The notes under the pieces: model-generated | What the model was told of the DNA's origin: nothing | The model's database searches: none | Seen by the model: only the letters and a program-made list of their open reading frames with translations | Position numbers and translations under genes: made by a program | In this document: piece by piece, positions 28,270 to 39,398 of the stretch | How the letters are laid out: the number at the start of each line of letters is the position of its first letter | Numbering within the stretch: position 1 is the first letter of the stretch | Assembly (NCBI RefSeq): GCF_022419185.1 | Contig: NZ_JAJOZK010000005.1 | Coordinates: 62,001 to 126,000 of the forward strand | Direction: 5' to 3' | DNA: 64,000 nucleotides | Source of the DNA: Thermomonas flagellata | GTDB lineage: Bacteria > Pseudomonadota > Gammaproteobacteria > Xanthomonadales > Xanthomonadaceae

Positions 28270-29356
28270 CATGCTCGACGCGGTCCTGCGCCACCTCGAC
28301 GCCCTCGTTGCGTTCGACACCCGCAATCCGCCGCGGCGGATCGGCACCGGCGGGATCTTCGACTACCTGCGTGCGCAGCTGCCGGGTTTCCGGATCGAGG
28401 TGACCGACCACGGCGCCGGCGCGGTGTCGCTGCTGGCCGTGCGCGGCGCGCCGACGCGGGTGTTCAACGTGCACCTGGACACGGTGCCGGCTTCGGACGC
28501 CTGGAGCGCCGATCCGCTGCGCCTGCGGGTGGTGGGCGAGCGCGCCATCGGGCTGGGCGCCTGCGACATCAAGGGCGCGGCGGCCGGCCTGCTGGCCGCG
28601 GCGAACGCCACCCACGGCGATGCCGCATTCCTGTTCTCCAGCGACGAGGAGGCCAACGACGCGCGCTGCATCGCCGCCTTCCTCGCCCGTGACCACGGCT
28701 TCCGCGAGGCGATCATCGCCGAGCCGACCCGCTGCGAGGCGGTGCTGGCCCACCGCGGCATCAGCTCGGTGCTGCTGAAGTTCGAGGGCGAGGCCGGGCA
28801 CGCCTCCGGTGCCCACGCGCTGCAGGCCAACGCGCTGCACCAGGCCATGCGCTGGGGCTGCGCGGCGCTGGCGCTGGTGGAGTCCGAGTCCGGCGCGCGC
28901 TTCGGTGGGCTGACCGGCCTGCGCTTCAACATCGGCAAGGTCGAGGGCGGGATCAAGGCCAACGTGATCGCGCCGAGCGCGGAGGTGCGCTCCGGGTTCC
29001 GCCCGCTGCCGTCGCACGCCATCGAGGCCCTGCATGCGCGGCTGCGCGAGGGAACGCCGGGCGGCGTTCCGGTGCACTACGAGGAGACCTTCCGCGGCCC
29101 GCCGCTGCCGGCCGGCGATCCGGCCGCGGCCGAATCGCGCCGGCTGGCCGCGCGCGACCTCGCCGAGCGTCTGGGCCTGGATATCGGCCCGGCGGTCGAT
29201 TTCTGGACCGAGGCCTCGCTGTTCTCGCAGGCCGGCCTGACCGCGTTCGTGTACGGCCCGGGCGACATCGCCCAGGCGCATACCGCTGACGAATGGGTGG
29301 CGCTCGAGCAACTGCAGCGCTACGCCGCCTCCATTACCCGTCTGCTTGGGACCTGA
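28262..29356 (+). CDS. argE: N-acetylcitrulline deacetylase (ArgE/M20 family)
   Basis: Zinc-dependent M20 deacetylase, expected to release citrulline from N-acetylcitrulline made by argF'. Metal ligands lie in [14 protein letters not shown] (His, Asp), GLGACDIKG (bridging Asp), [13 protein letters not shown] (Glu pair), [11 protein letters not shown] and the C-terminal [13 protein letters not shown] chose the GTG at 28262 because [20 protein letters not shown] aligns with the usual N-terminus; it gives 364 residues. The ATG at 28271 is an alternative. The upstream in-frame extension is inside argG. Confidence 0.9.
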   Translation: MADMLDAVLRHLDALVAFDTRNPPRRIGTGGIFDYLRAQLPGFRIEVTDHGAGAVSLLAVRGAPTRVFNVHLDTVPASDAWSADPLRLRVVGERAIGLGACDIKGAAAGLLAAANATHGDAAFLFSSDEEANDARCIAAFLARDHGFREAIIAEPTRCEAVLAHRGISSVLLKFEGEAGHASGAHALQANALHQAMRWGCAALALVESESGARFGGLTGLRFNIGKVEGGIKANVIAPSAEVRSGFRPLPSHAIEALHARLREGTPGGVPVHYEETFRGPPLPAGDPAAAESRRLAARDLAERLGLDIGPAVDFWTEASLFSQAGLTAFVYGPGDIAQAHTADEWVALEQLQRYAASITRLLGT

Positions 29357-29362
29357 ACCACC

Positions 29363-30720
29363 GTGACCCCGACCCTCCGCCCGCATGCCGTGCATGCGCC
29401 GCAGACCCGTCAGACCATCGTCCGCCTGCTCTCCAGCATGGGCAGCGCGAAGGAGATCAGCCAGTACCTCAAGCGCTTCTCGCAGCTCGACGCGGCGCGC
29501 TTCGCGGTGGTCAAGGTTGGCGGCGCGGTGCTGCGCGACGACCTCGACGCGCTGGTGTCCTCGCTCGCCTTCCTGCAGGACGTGGGCCTGACCCCGATCG
29601 TCATCCACGGCGCCGGCCCGCAGCTGGACGAGGAGCTGTCCGCCGCCGGCATCGAAAAGCAGACCCTCGACGGCCTGCGCGTCACCTCGCCGGAGGCGCT
29701 GGCCATCGTGCGCCGGGTGTTCCATGCGCAGAACCTGAAGCTGGTGGAGGCGCTGCAGGCCAGCGACGCGCGCGCCACCAGCATCGTTTCGGGCGTGTTC
29801 GAGGCCGACTACCTGGATCGGGAACGCTACGGCCTGGTGGGCGAGGTCAAGCGGGTGGACCTGGCGCCGATCCAGGCCAGCCTGCAGGCCGGCTCGATCC
29901 CGGTGATCGCGTCCCTCGGCGAGACCGCCGGCGGGCAGATCCTCAACATCAATGCCGACTTCGCCGCCAATGCGCTGGTGCGGCAGCTGCAGCCGTACAA
30001 GATCGTGTTCCTGACCGGCACCGGCGGGCTGCTGGACGCCGACGGCAGGGTCATCGATTCGATCAACCTGTCCACCGAGTACGACCACCTGATGCAGCAG
30101 CCCTGGCTCGAGGGCGGCATGCGGGTGAAGATCGCGCAGATCAAGGACCTGCTGGACGGCCTGCCGCAGGCCTCGTCGGTGTCGATCACGCGCCCGGCCG
30201 AGCTGGCCAAGGAGCTGTTCACCCACAAGGGCTCGGGCACGCTGGTGCGGCGCGGCGAGCGCGTGCTGCAGGGCGAGGCGTGGAGCGACTTCGACCTGCC
30301 GCGCCTGCGCGGGTTGATCGAGTCGGCCTTCGGGCGCCGGCTGGTGCCGGACTATTTCCAGACCACCCGCCTGCACCGGGCCTATGTCAGCGAGCACTAC
30401 CGCGCGGCGGTGATCCTGACCCGCGAGGACGCCGGCCTGTACCTCGACAAGTTCGCGGTGCTGGACGAGGCGCAGGGCGAAGGCCTCGGCCGCGCGGTCT
30501 GGCTGGTGATGCGCGAGCAGACCCCGGCGCTGTTCTGGCGTTCGCGTCACGGCAACCCGGTGAATGCGTTCTACGATGCCGAATCCGACGGCTGCATCAA
30601 GCAGGCCCGGTGGAAGGTGTACTGGTACGGCGAGGCCGGCTTCGACCGCATCGCGCGCTACGTGGCGCTGTGCGCGCAGCGGCCGCCGACGCTGGAAGAG
30701 CCGGGCGGGGAGGCAGGCGC

Positions 30721-30724
<4 letters not shown>
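29363..30724 (+). CDS. argB: Bifunctional N-acetylglutamate synthase / kinase
   Basis: Fusion of an amino-acid kinase domain (about 40-290) and a GNAT acetyltransferase domain (about 300-445), resembling the Xanthomonas and vertebrate-type NAGS rather than E. coli ArgA. The kinase has [30 protein letters not shown] and [12 protein letters not shown]. The acetyltransferase has [19 protein letters not shown] and [12 protein letters not shown], the acetyl-CoA loop. It makes the first two steps of arginine synthesis from glutamate and is a likely target of arginine feedback. Start GTG at 29363; the end overlaps argC by four bases. Confidence 0.94.
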
Positions 30725-31679
<955 letters not shown>

Positions 31680-31683
<4 letters not shown>

Positions 31684-32975
31684 GCGACCTGCTTTGGCAA
31701 AAACCCGGCGTGCAGGTGGATGCCGGCCTCCAGGCCTTCCTGGCCGGCGACGACGTGCTGCTGGACCGCGAGTTCTTCCTGCACGACATCGCCGCCAGCG
31801 CCGCGCATGCCGAGGGCCTGCAGCGCATCGGCATCCTCACCGTGGACGAAGTGGGCAGCCTCAAGCGCGAGCTGGCCACGCTGGCCGAGGACTTCCGCAG
31901 CGGCGCGTTCGTGCTGGACGCGCGCTACGAGGACGGCCACTCCGCGATCGAGGCGCGCCTGACCGAGCGCCTGGGCGATGCCGGCCGCAAGATCCACACC
32001 GGACGCAGCCGCAACGACCAGGTGCTGGTCGCCACCCGGCTGTGGCTGAAGGAACAGCTGGCGCGGTTGATGGCGCAGGCACGCACGATCGCGAAGGTCG
32101 CGCTGGAGCGCGCCGCGGCCGAACACGACCTGCCGATGCCGGGCTATACCCATCTGCAGCGCGCGGTGGTGTCTTCCGCCGGGATGTGGTGGGCGGGCTG
32201 GGCCGAGGCCTTCATCGACGATGCGGTGCGCGCGCGCGACACCCTGGCGCTGGTGGACTGCAACCCGCTCGGCACCGCCGCCGGCTATGGCGTCAACCTG
32301 CGGCTCGACCGCGCGCACACCACGCAGGCGCTGGGCTTCGCGCGCATGCAGGTGTCCCCGGTGTATGCGCAGCTCTCGCGCGGCAAGTTCGAGCTGGCCG
32401 CGCTGGAGGCGCTGGGCAGCGCCACCCTCGACCTGCGCCGGATCGCCTGGGACCTGTCGCTGTTCACCAGCGCCGAGTTCGGGTTCGTGGCGCTGCCGGC
32501 GCAGTACACCACCGGCAGTTCGATCATGCCGAACAAGCGCAACCCCGACGTGATCGAGCTGCTGCGCGCCGCCCATGCCAGCGTGGCGGCGGCGCGCACC
32601 GAGATCGAGCAGCTGCTGTCGCTGCCGTCGGGCTATCACCGCGACCTGCAGGCGTCCAAGGGCGCGATCGTGCACGGCTTCGGCCGCGGGCTGGCGGCGC
32701 TGGCCCTGCTGCCGGACCTGCTGGCCAAGCTCGCGTGGCGGCCGGAGCGGATGCGCGCGGCGATCGATGCCGGCATGTACGCCACCGACGTGGCGGTGGA
32801 GGCGGCGATCGCCGGGGTGCCGTTCCGCGAGGCCTACCAGGCCGCGGCCGCGGATGCCGAGGCGGCCGGGCAGGGCAGGACGCCCGAAGGGTCGCTGGCC
32901 GCGCGCACCTCGCCCGGCGCGGCCGCGGACCTGCGCCTTGCGGAGCTGCGTGCGCGCTGGGAGGCGCTCGCCTGA
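31680..32975 (+). CDS. argH: Argininosuccinate lyase
   Basis: Splits argininosuccinate to arginine and fumarate; fumarase/aspartase superfamily. The 431 residues show [33 protein letters not shown] (catalytic His region), [12 protein letters not shown] and the signature [18 protein letters not shown] with the catalytic Ser. The C-terminus [16 protein letters not shown] is typical of the shorter bacterial forms. It is followed two bases later by proB, showing that arginine and proline synthesis are joined in one operon. Confidence 0.95.
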
Positions 32976-32977
32976 AC

Positions 32978-34111
32978 ATGCAGGGGTTCCCGCCGCAGCC
33001 GCTGCCGCCGTGGTCGCGCGCCGTGCTCAAGGTCGGCAGCAGCCTGCTGGCCGGCGCGGACGGGCTGGACCCGCGGCATGCGCGCGCGCTGGCCGGGTTC
33101 GTGGAGGCGGCGCGCTCGCGCGGGCGCGAGGTCGTGCTGGTCTCCTCCGGCGCGGTCGCGGCCGGGCGCGCGCGGGTGCCGGCGGCCGGCAACGGCCTGG
33201 TCCAGCGCCAGGCGCTGGCGGCGCTCGGGCAGGCCGCCCTGATCGGCTTCTGGCAGGCGCTGTCGCCGCGCGCGGTCGCGCAGGTGCTGCTGACCCACGA
33301 CGACCTGCGCCACCGCCGCCGCTACCTCAATGCGCGCACCGCGCTGCAGGAGCTGCTGCGGCTCGGCGTGCTGCCGGTGATCAACGAGAACGACACCGTC
33401 GCGGTGGACGAGCTCAAGCTCGGCGACAACGACAACCTGGCCGCGGCGGTGGCCTCGCTGGTCGGCGCCGACCTGCTGCTGATCGCGACCGACATCGCCG
33501 GCCTCTACAGCGGGCATCCCGGCCGAGACCCGCAGGTGCAGCCGGTGCCCGAGGTCGCCGCAGTCACGCCGGCGGTGCTGGCGATGGCCGGCCCGCCCGG
33601 CCGGCTCGGCACCGGCGGCATGCGCACCAAGCTCGAGGCCGCCGCCAAGGCCGCGGCCGCCGGCATCCCGACCGCGCTGTTCTGCGGCCGCGACCCGCAG
33701 GCGGTGGCGGCGCTGGCGCAGGACCGCCTGCACGGCACCCTGGTGCGCGCCGCGCCGGTGCGCATCAATGCGCGCAAGCAGTGGCTGCGGCATGCGCCGG
33801 CCGCCGGGCGCCTGCGGATCGATGCCGGGGCCGCGGCCGCGCTGGCGCGCGGGGCCTCGCTGCTGCCCGGCGGGGTGCGCGCGGTGGAGGGCGAGTTCCG
33901 GCGCGGCGACGTGGTCGAGCTGCTCGGGCCGGACGGCGGCTTGCTGGCGCGCGGGCAGGCGCAGTACAACGCCGGCGAATGCGCGCGCCTGGCCGGGCGC
34001 CACAGCCGCGAGATCGAGGCGCTGCTGGGCTTCCGCTACGACGACGTGCTGATCCACCGCGACGACCTGGTGCAGGTCGCCGCGGCCCCGCCCGACCCGG
34101 AGGCCCCATGA
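32978..34111 (+). CDS. proB: Glutamate 5-kinase
   Basis: First step of proline synthesis from glutamate. The 377 residues comprise an amino-acid kinase domain ([56 protein letters not shown]) and a C-terminal PUA domain from about residue 280 ([18 protein letters not shown]). The start ATG at 32978 follows the argH stop by two bases. It overlaps proA by four bases. Confidence 0.95.
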   Translation: MQGFPPQPLPPWSRAVLKVGSSLLAGADGLDPRHARALAGFVEAARSRGREVVLVSSGAVAAGRARVPAAGNGLVQRQALAALGQAALIGFWQALSPRAVAQVLLTHDDLRHRRRYLNARTALQELLRLGVLPVINENDTVAVDELKLGDNDNLAAAVASLVGADLLLIATDIAGLYSGHPGRDPQVQPVPEVAAVTPAVLAMAGPPGRLGTGGMRTKLEAAAKAAAAGIPTALFCGRDPQAVAALAQDRLHGTLVRAAPVRINARKQWLRHAPAAGRLRIDAGAAAALARGASLLPGGVRAVEGEFRRGDVVELLGPDGGLLARGQAQYNAGECARLAGRHSREIEALLGFRYDDVLIHRDDLVQVAAAPPDPEAP

Positions 34112-35370
34112 GCGGATACGTGCGAGCACTGGCGGAGGCGGCGCGCGCGGCGCAGGCGCAGATCGCCGCGCTCGTCCCGGCAGCGCGGCGCGCGCTGCTG
34201 CAGGACATGGCGGACGCGGTGGCGGACGCCGAGGCGGCGATCCTGGCCGCGAACGCGCAGGACATGCAGCGCGCGGCGGCGGCCGGGACCGGCGGCGCGC
34301 TGCTCGACCGCCTGCGGCTGGATCCGGCGCGGGTGCAGGGCATCGCCCAGGCGCTGCGCGAGGTGGCCGCGCAGCCCGATCCGGTCGGCCAGGTGACCCG
34401 CCGCGACACGCGTCCCAACGGCCTGGTGGTGGAACGCCAGCGCATCCCGCTGGGCCTGGTCGCGATGATCTACGAGGCGCGCCCGAACGTGACCGCAGAG
34501 GCCGCCGCCCTGTGCCTGAAGGCCGGCAACGCGGTGCTGCTGCGCGGCGGGTCGGAGGCGGCCGCCAGCAATGCCGCGCTGGCCGCCTGCCTGCACGCGG
34601 CGCTGCGCCGCGCCGGACTGCCGGAGGCGGCGGTCGGGCTGCTCGCGGATCCGGCGCGCGCGCACGTGCTGGAGCTGCTGCAGCTGTCCGACCTGATCGA
34701 CCTGGCGATCCCGCGCGGCGGCGAGAGCCTGATCCGGTTCGTGGCCGAACACGCGCGGGTGCCGGTGGTCAAGCACTACAAGGGCGTCTGCCACCTGTAC
34801 GTCGACCGCAGCGCGGATCCGGCGCAGGCGCTGGCGCTGCTGATCGACGGCAAGACCTCGCGCCCGGGCGTGTGCAACGCGGTGGAGACCCTGCTGGTGC
34901 ACCGCGAAGCCGCCCCCGCGTTCCTGCCGCAGGCGCTGGCCGCGCTGCGCGCGCACGGGGTGGAGGTGCGCGGCGATGCCGCCACCGCCGCCCATGCCGC
35001 CGAGGTGCGCCCGGCCAGCGAGGCCGACTATGCCGCCGAATTCCTCGACCTGATCCTGGCGGTGCGGGTGGTGGATTCGCTGGAGCAGGCGCTGGCGCAC
35101 ATCGCCCGCTACGGCTCCGACCACACCGAGGCGATCGCCACCGCTGATCCCGAGGCCGCCGAGCGCTTCGTGCAGGGCACCCGCAGCTCGGCGGTGATGG
35201 TCAATGCCTCCACCCGCTTCAACGACGGCGGCCAGCTCGGGCTGGGCGCGGAGATCGGCATCTCCACCACCCGCCTGCACGCCTACGGGCCGATGGGGGC
35301 GGAGGCGCTCACCATCGAGCGCTTCGTGGTGCGTGGCCACGGCCAGGTGCGGCATCCGCCGAGCGGCTGA
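34108..35370 (+). CDS. proA: Glutamate-5-semialdehyde dehydrogenase (gamma-glutamyl phosphate reductase)
   Basis: NADPH-dependent reduction of gamma-glutamyl phosphate, second step of proline synthesis. The 420-residue aldehyde-dehydrogenase fold shows [17 protein letters not shown], the catalytic Cys in [30 protein letters not shown] and [20 protein letters not shown]. Last gene of the arg/pro operon. The 155-bp gap after it has no clear terminator; a TAGACT hexamer at 35465-35470 may belong to the next operon. Confidence 0.96.
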   Translation: MSGYVRALAEAARAAQAQIAALVPAARRALLQDMADAVADAEAAILAANAQDMQRAAAAGTGGALLDRLRLDPARVQGIAQALREVAAQPDPVGQVTRRDTRPNGLVVERQRIPLGLVAMIYEARPNVTAEAAALCLKAGNAVLLRGGSEAAASNAALAACLHAALRRAGLPEAAVGLLADPARAHVLELLQLSDLIDLAIPRGGESLIRFVAEHARVPVVKHYKGVCHLYVDRSADPAQALALLIDGKTSRPGVCNAVETLLVHREAAPAFLPQALAALRAHGVEVRGDAATAAHAAEVRPASEADYAAEFLDLILAVRVVDSLEQALAHIARYGSDHTEAIATADPEAAERFVQGTRSSAVMVNASTRFNDGGQLGLGAEIGISTTRLHAYGPMGAEALTIERFVVRGHGQVRHPPSG

Positions 35371-35525
35371 ACGCGCCACGCCATCCCGCGCCGCGACCGG
35401 CCAGCCCGGCCTAGCCTGTTCGCCCTATGCCTTCCCGGGAATAGGCCACCCGGCGGGGGCTGCCTAGACTCCCGCCGTCTGCATGGCCGCATGGCCGTGC
35501 GTGTCTTGCGTCGGGGAGCCTGGCC

Positions 35526-37742
35526 ATGCTGCGCCATCCATCCACATCGGCCGTTGCATCGGCGCTGTTGCTGGCGGGCCTGCTGATCGCGCCCGCTGCG
35601 CGCGCCGGCTGCGCCCCGGTCGCGCTGGCCGCGGCCGCGCAGGTGGCGACCCCGGTCGCGGCACCGGTGCAGCCCACGCCCGCTGCGGACACCGCCACCG
35701 CGCAGGAGGCGGTCGCCGCCGAAGCGCGCTCCGCGCTCGCCGCGCTGGCGCGCATCGAGGATGCCGACACCGCGCTGGCGATGGCGGCGGAGGGCGCGGC
35801 CCTGTACGAGCGCGATGCGGTCAAACTCGATGGCTACGCCTACTGCAGCCAGGCGGTGGAACTGGCCGAGAAGGGCGAATTCCGCGAGAGCACCCGGGCC
35901 GCGAGCAAGGCCCTGCACGTGGCCCTGCAGACCGGGAATACCGATCTGCTGGGCAAGGCTTACCGCGACCTCGCGATCGCCTTCAGCTACGGCGGGCAGC
36001 TGACCCGGGCCGAACAGTTCGCGCATCTGGCGCTGAAGTACCCGGGGCAGGACCCGACCCAGGTCAACGGCCCGGCGCGCAAGATCCTGGGCGACGTGCG
36101 CACCCGCCAGAAGCGCTACGACGAGGCGATCGCGCTGTACGAACAGGCCGCGCAGGAGAGCTCCGAGCGCTTCCGCCCGCTGGTGCAGGCCTCGCTGGCC
36201 AACGCGCTGATCCTCGCCGGCGACCTTCCGCGCGCGCGCCGCACCTTGGAGGCGATCCCGACGCCGGCGGGCGCACGCCAGCGCGCGCAGCTGGAGCGCA
36301 CCCGCGGGCGCCTGCTGCTGGCGGAGGGCAAGCCGGCGGAGGCGCTGCAGCTGTACCGGGCGCTGGCGCAGGCCCCGGCCGAGGGCGACGAAACCTTCTA
36401 CCGCGCCTGGGCGCTGGACGGCATCTCCAAGAGCGAGGCGGCGCTCGGCAACCAGGCCGCGGCCGCGGCCGCGCTGGACGAGGCGCTGGACACCTTCGAG
36501 CGCGCGCGCGCGCAGTTCCGCAGCGACGAGTTCAAGATGGGCCTGTTCTCCGACCTGCAGTCGGTGTTCGAGCGCGCGATCGCGCTGCACGGCCAGCTCG
36601 GCGAGGCCGAGCGCGCGTTCGATATCAGCGAGCGCAGCCGCGCGCGCGCGCTGCTGGACGCGGTCGCCGGGCGCGCCGAGCTCAAGGGCGACACCGGCGC
36701 CGCGCTGGATGCGCGCCAGCTGCAGGCGATGCTGGCCGCGGACGAGGCGGTGGTCGCCTACCACAGCCTGCCGGACCGGCTGGTGGCCTGGGTGCTGACC
36801 CGCGACGGCGTGCGCGAGGTGCGCTTCCCGGCCGCGCTGGCGCGCGCCGACCTCAACCGCCTGGTGGATGCCTACCGCGACGCCCTGATCAAGCTCAACC
36901 CGCGCGCACCGGAGGTCAGCGCGCAGATCGGCGCACTGCTGCTGGCACCGCTCGGCGTGGAGCCGGGGCGACGCCTGATCATCGTCCCACACGGTCCGCT
37001 GCACTACCTGCCGTTCCAGGCGCTGCGCCTGGACGATCAGTACCTGATCCAGCGCAATCCGCTCGCGATCGCGCCTTCGATCAGCATCGCCGCGCGCCTG
37101 GCCAGGCGCACCCCCAGCGCGCCGCGCCGGCTGCTCGCGTTCGGCAACCCGACCATCTCGCCGGACGTGGCCGATCCGCTGCCCGGCGCCGAACGCGAGG
37201 TGCGCGAACTGGCGCAGCAGTTCCCCGGGGCGCGCCTGTATTTCAACGCCGACGCCAACAAGACCAACTTCCTGGCGGCCGCCCCCGGCGCGCCGCTAGT
37301 GCACGTCGCCGCGCACGCCACCGCCGACAGCCTGGACCCGCTGCATTCCAAGGTGCTGCTGGCCGACGAGGATGGCAAGCCGAACTACCTGGAGGCGCGC
37401 GAGGTGATCGGCATGGACCTGTCCGGGGTCGCGCTGCTGGCCCTGTCGGCCTGCGAATCCGGGCTCGGCCGGGTCGACGACGGCGACGAGGTGCTGGGCT
37501 TCACGCGCTCGTTCCTGTCGGCCGGCACCTCCAGCCTCCTGGTCTCGCTGTGGCCGGTGTCGGACGCGGCCACCGAGAAGCTGATGACCACCCTGTACGC
37601 GGATCTGGCGCAGGGACGTGAACTGCAGGATGCGATGCGCGACGCGCAGCTGGCGGTGATGGCCGATCCGCAGACCGCCCATCCGTACTACTGGGCGCCG
37701 TTCAACCTGATCGGCAACTGGCGACTGAAGGTGACCCCATGA
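35526..37742 (+). CDS. Exported TPR-CHAT caspase-like protease of the two-partner secretion operon
   Basis: 738 residues. A signal peptide (about 1-28, LLLAGLLIAPAARAG) sends it across the inner membrane. TPR-like helical repeats fill about 95-400. The C-terminal CHAT domain (about 450-735) has the dyad in VHVAAHATADSL (His597) and ALSACESGLGRVD (Cys643), followed by VSLWPVSDAAT. CHAT proteins are caspase-fold peptidases. Its stop overlaps the tpsB start (ATGA) and tpsA follows, so a role in processing or quality control of the secreted TpsA is plausible. This is inference; such clusters are common in cyanobacteria. Confidence 0.85.
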   Translation: MLRHPSTSAVASALLLAGLLIAPAARAGCAPVALAAAAQVATPVAAPVQPTPAADTATAQEAVAAEARSALAALARIEDADTALAMAAEGAALYERDAVKLDGYAYCSQAVELAEKGEFRESTRAASKALHVALQTGNTDLLGKAYRDLAIAFSYGGQLTRAEQFAHLALKYPGQDPTQVNGPARKILGDVRTRQKRYDEAIALYEQAAQESSERFRPLVQASLANALILAGDLPRARRTLEAIPTPAGARQRAQLERTRGRLLLAEGKPAEALQLYRALAQAPAEGDETFYRAWALDGISKSEAALGNQAAAAAALDEALDTFERARAQFRSDEFKMGLFSDLQSVFERAIALHGQLGEAERAFDISERSRARALLDAVAGRAELKGDTGAALDARQLQAMLAADEAVVAYHSLPDRLVAWVLTRDGVREVRFPAALARADLNRLVDAYRDALIKLNPRAPEVSAQIGALLLAPLGVEPGRRLIIVPHGPLHYLPFQALRLDDQYLIQRNPLAIAPSISIAARLARRTPSAPRRLLAFGNPTISPDVADPLPGAEREVRELAQQFPGARLYFNADANKTNFLAAAPGAPLVHVAAHATADSLDPLHSKVLLADEDGKPNYLEAREVIGMDLSGVALLALSACESGLGRVDDGDEVLGFTRSFLSAGTSSLLVSLWPVSDAATEKLMTTLYADLAQGRELQDAMRDAQLAVMADPQTAHPYYWAPFNLIGNWRLKVTP

Positions 37743-39385
37743 TGCCCCGCGCTGGCCGCATCCTTCCCGGCAAGTGGCAGGCCCGCCCGCTGGCCGTCTG
37801 CCTTGCCGCGCTGCTCGCGCCGGTCCCGGCGCTGGCCGCGACCGCCGACGAGGCGCAGCAGGTGCAGCCGCTGCCGGAGCCGGCGCTGGCGGAGCCGGCC
37901 AGCTTCGAGCTGCGGGGCGTGGAGTTCAGCGGCGCCACCGGCGTGCCGGAGGCCGAGCTGCAGGCGGCGGTGGCCGATCGCATCGGCAGCCGCGTGACCC
38001 TGGCCGACCTCGAGCAGCTGGCCGTGCGCATCACCGCGCTGTACCACCGCCGCGGCTTCGCGCTCGCACAGGCGTACGTGCCGGTGCAGGAGGTGGTCGA
38101 CGGGCGGGTGCGGATCGCGGTCAGCGAGAACGCGCTCGGCAGCGTCGGCATCGACATGGCGCCCGGCACCCCGCTGGCGCGCGAGCGGGTCGCGCGCACG
38201 CTCGCGGTGCTGCAGCCGGGCAAGCCGCTGGACGGCCGCCAGTACGAGCGCGCGATGTTGCTGCTGTCGGACCTGCCGGGCATCCGCCCGCAGTCGGCGA
38301 TCGCTGCCGGCAGCACGCCCGGCACCACCGACCTCTTGGTCAAGGTGGATCCGCGCGAGCGCCTGCAGTACGGGCTGGAACTGGACAACCACGGCACCCG
38401 CGATTCCGGCCGCCTGCGCGCCACTGGCAGCCTGCGCTGGGCCAGCCCGCTCGAGCGCGGCGACAACCTCGACCTACGCCTGATGCTGGCGCAGGGCATG
38501 CATACCGCGTTCGGGCGGCTCTCCTACGAGACCCCGCTCGGCTACCGCGGCCTGCGCGTCGGCGCGGGCCTGGCGCGGGTGCAGTACGAACTCGGCGGGC
38601 CGTTCGCGCTGCTCAAGCCCACCGGCGTCGGCGATGTCGCCGACCTGTCCTTCAGCTATCCGATCATCCGCCAGCGCAGCACCAACCTGTTCCTGCGCGG
38701 GGTGGTCGACCACAAGGACCTCACCGACCGCTTCGAGGCGGTGTCCTTCGAGAGCCGCAAGCGGATCGTCGGCGCCGGGCTCGGGCTGTCGTTCGAACAC
38801 CGCGACGGCTGGCTCGGGGGCGGCTACAGCAGCGCCAACCTCATGCTCTACCACGGCGACCTCGACATCCGCGATCCGGTCAGCGAAAGCTTCGACCGCC
38901 CGCCGTTCGGGCACCAGACCGAAGGCGGATTCGGCAAGCTGACCCTGCAGGCTGCCCGCCTACAGCGGCTCACCCAGCGGCTCAGCCTGTTCGTCGGCGC
39001 CGCGACCCAGCGCGCGAGCAAGAACCTCGATCCCTACGAGAAGTTCTCCCTCGGCGGGCCCAAGGCCGTGCGCGCCTATGCCACCGGCGAGGTGCTGGTG
39101 GACGACGGCTGGCTGGCCAGCGTCGAACTGCGCCTGGCGCTGCGGCGCGAGGCCACTGTGTTCCTGTTCTACGACGCGGCGCAGGGCGACGTGTACCACG
39201 ATCCGCGTCCGTTCGACCTGTTCAATACCCGCCGCCTGCGCGGCTACGGGCTGGGCCTGAACTGGGGCAAGCCCGGCAACTACGCGGTCAACCTCAGCCT
39301 GGCCTGGCGCCAGACCGGCCCGGGCCTGACCGACGGTGGCGACCGCAACCCGCGGCTGTTCTGGTCGGTCCAGAAGGCGTTCTGA
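37739..39385 (+). CDS. TpsB outer-membrane transporter (ShlB/FhaC/HecB family)
   Basis: Outer-membrane Omp85-superfamily pore of the two-partner secretion pathway, 548 residues. After a signal peptide (about 1-34), the POTRA region spans about 55-205: FELRGVEFSGATGVPEAEL opens the first domain and KVDPRERLQYGLELDNHG leads into the barrel. The barrel has FSLGGPKAVRAYATGEVLVD, the conserved loop 6 motif region, and ends in Phe as expected for BAM substrates. It lies between the CHAT gene and its presumed cargo, tpsA. Confidence 0.93.
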   Translation: MMPRAGRILPGKWQARPLAVCLAALLAPVPALAATADEAQQVQPLPEPALAEPASFELRGVEFSGATGVPEAELQAAVADRIGSRVTLADLEQLAVRITALYHRRGFALAQAYVPVQEVVDGRVRIAVSENALGSVGIDMAPGTPLARERVARTLAVLQPGKPLDGRQYERAMLLLSDLPGIRPQSAIAAGSTPGTTDLLVKVDPRERLQYGLELDNHGTRDSGRLRATGSLRWASPLERGDNLDLRLMLAQGMHTAFGRLSYETPLGYRGLRVGAGLARVQYELGGPFALLKPTGVGDVADLSFSYPIIRQRSTNLFLRGVVDHKDLTDRFEAVSFESRKRIVGAGLGLSFEHRDGWLGGGYSSANLMLYHGDLDIRDPVSESFDRPPFGHQTEGGFGKLTLQAARLQRLTQRLSLFVGAATQRASKNLDPYEKFSLGGPKAVRAYATGEVLVDDGWLASVELRLALRREATVFLFYDAAQGDVYHDPRPFDLFNTRRLRGYGLGLNWGKPGNYAVNLSLAWRQTGPGLTDGGDRNPRLFWSVQKAF

Positions 39386-39398
39386 AGGAGATATCGGC

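Noticed and set aside
25621-28347. Very long minus-strand open frame (908 codons) opposite argF'/argG
   Set aside because: It lies antisense to clear arg genes, is rich in Arg/His/Gln/Val from reverse reading of GC-rich codons, and has no recognisable motif. The same applies to 59091-62978 (minus), 55566-59438 (plus), 25722-28403 (plus) and 756-2540 (minus).
35407-35450. Inverted repeat CCTAT...ATAGG upstream of the CHAT gene
   Set aside because: The arms are only 5 bp and not centred on the inner palindrome TCCCGGGA, so it is not distinguishable from chance in GC-rich DNA.
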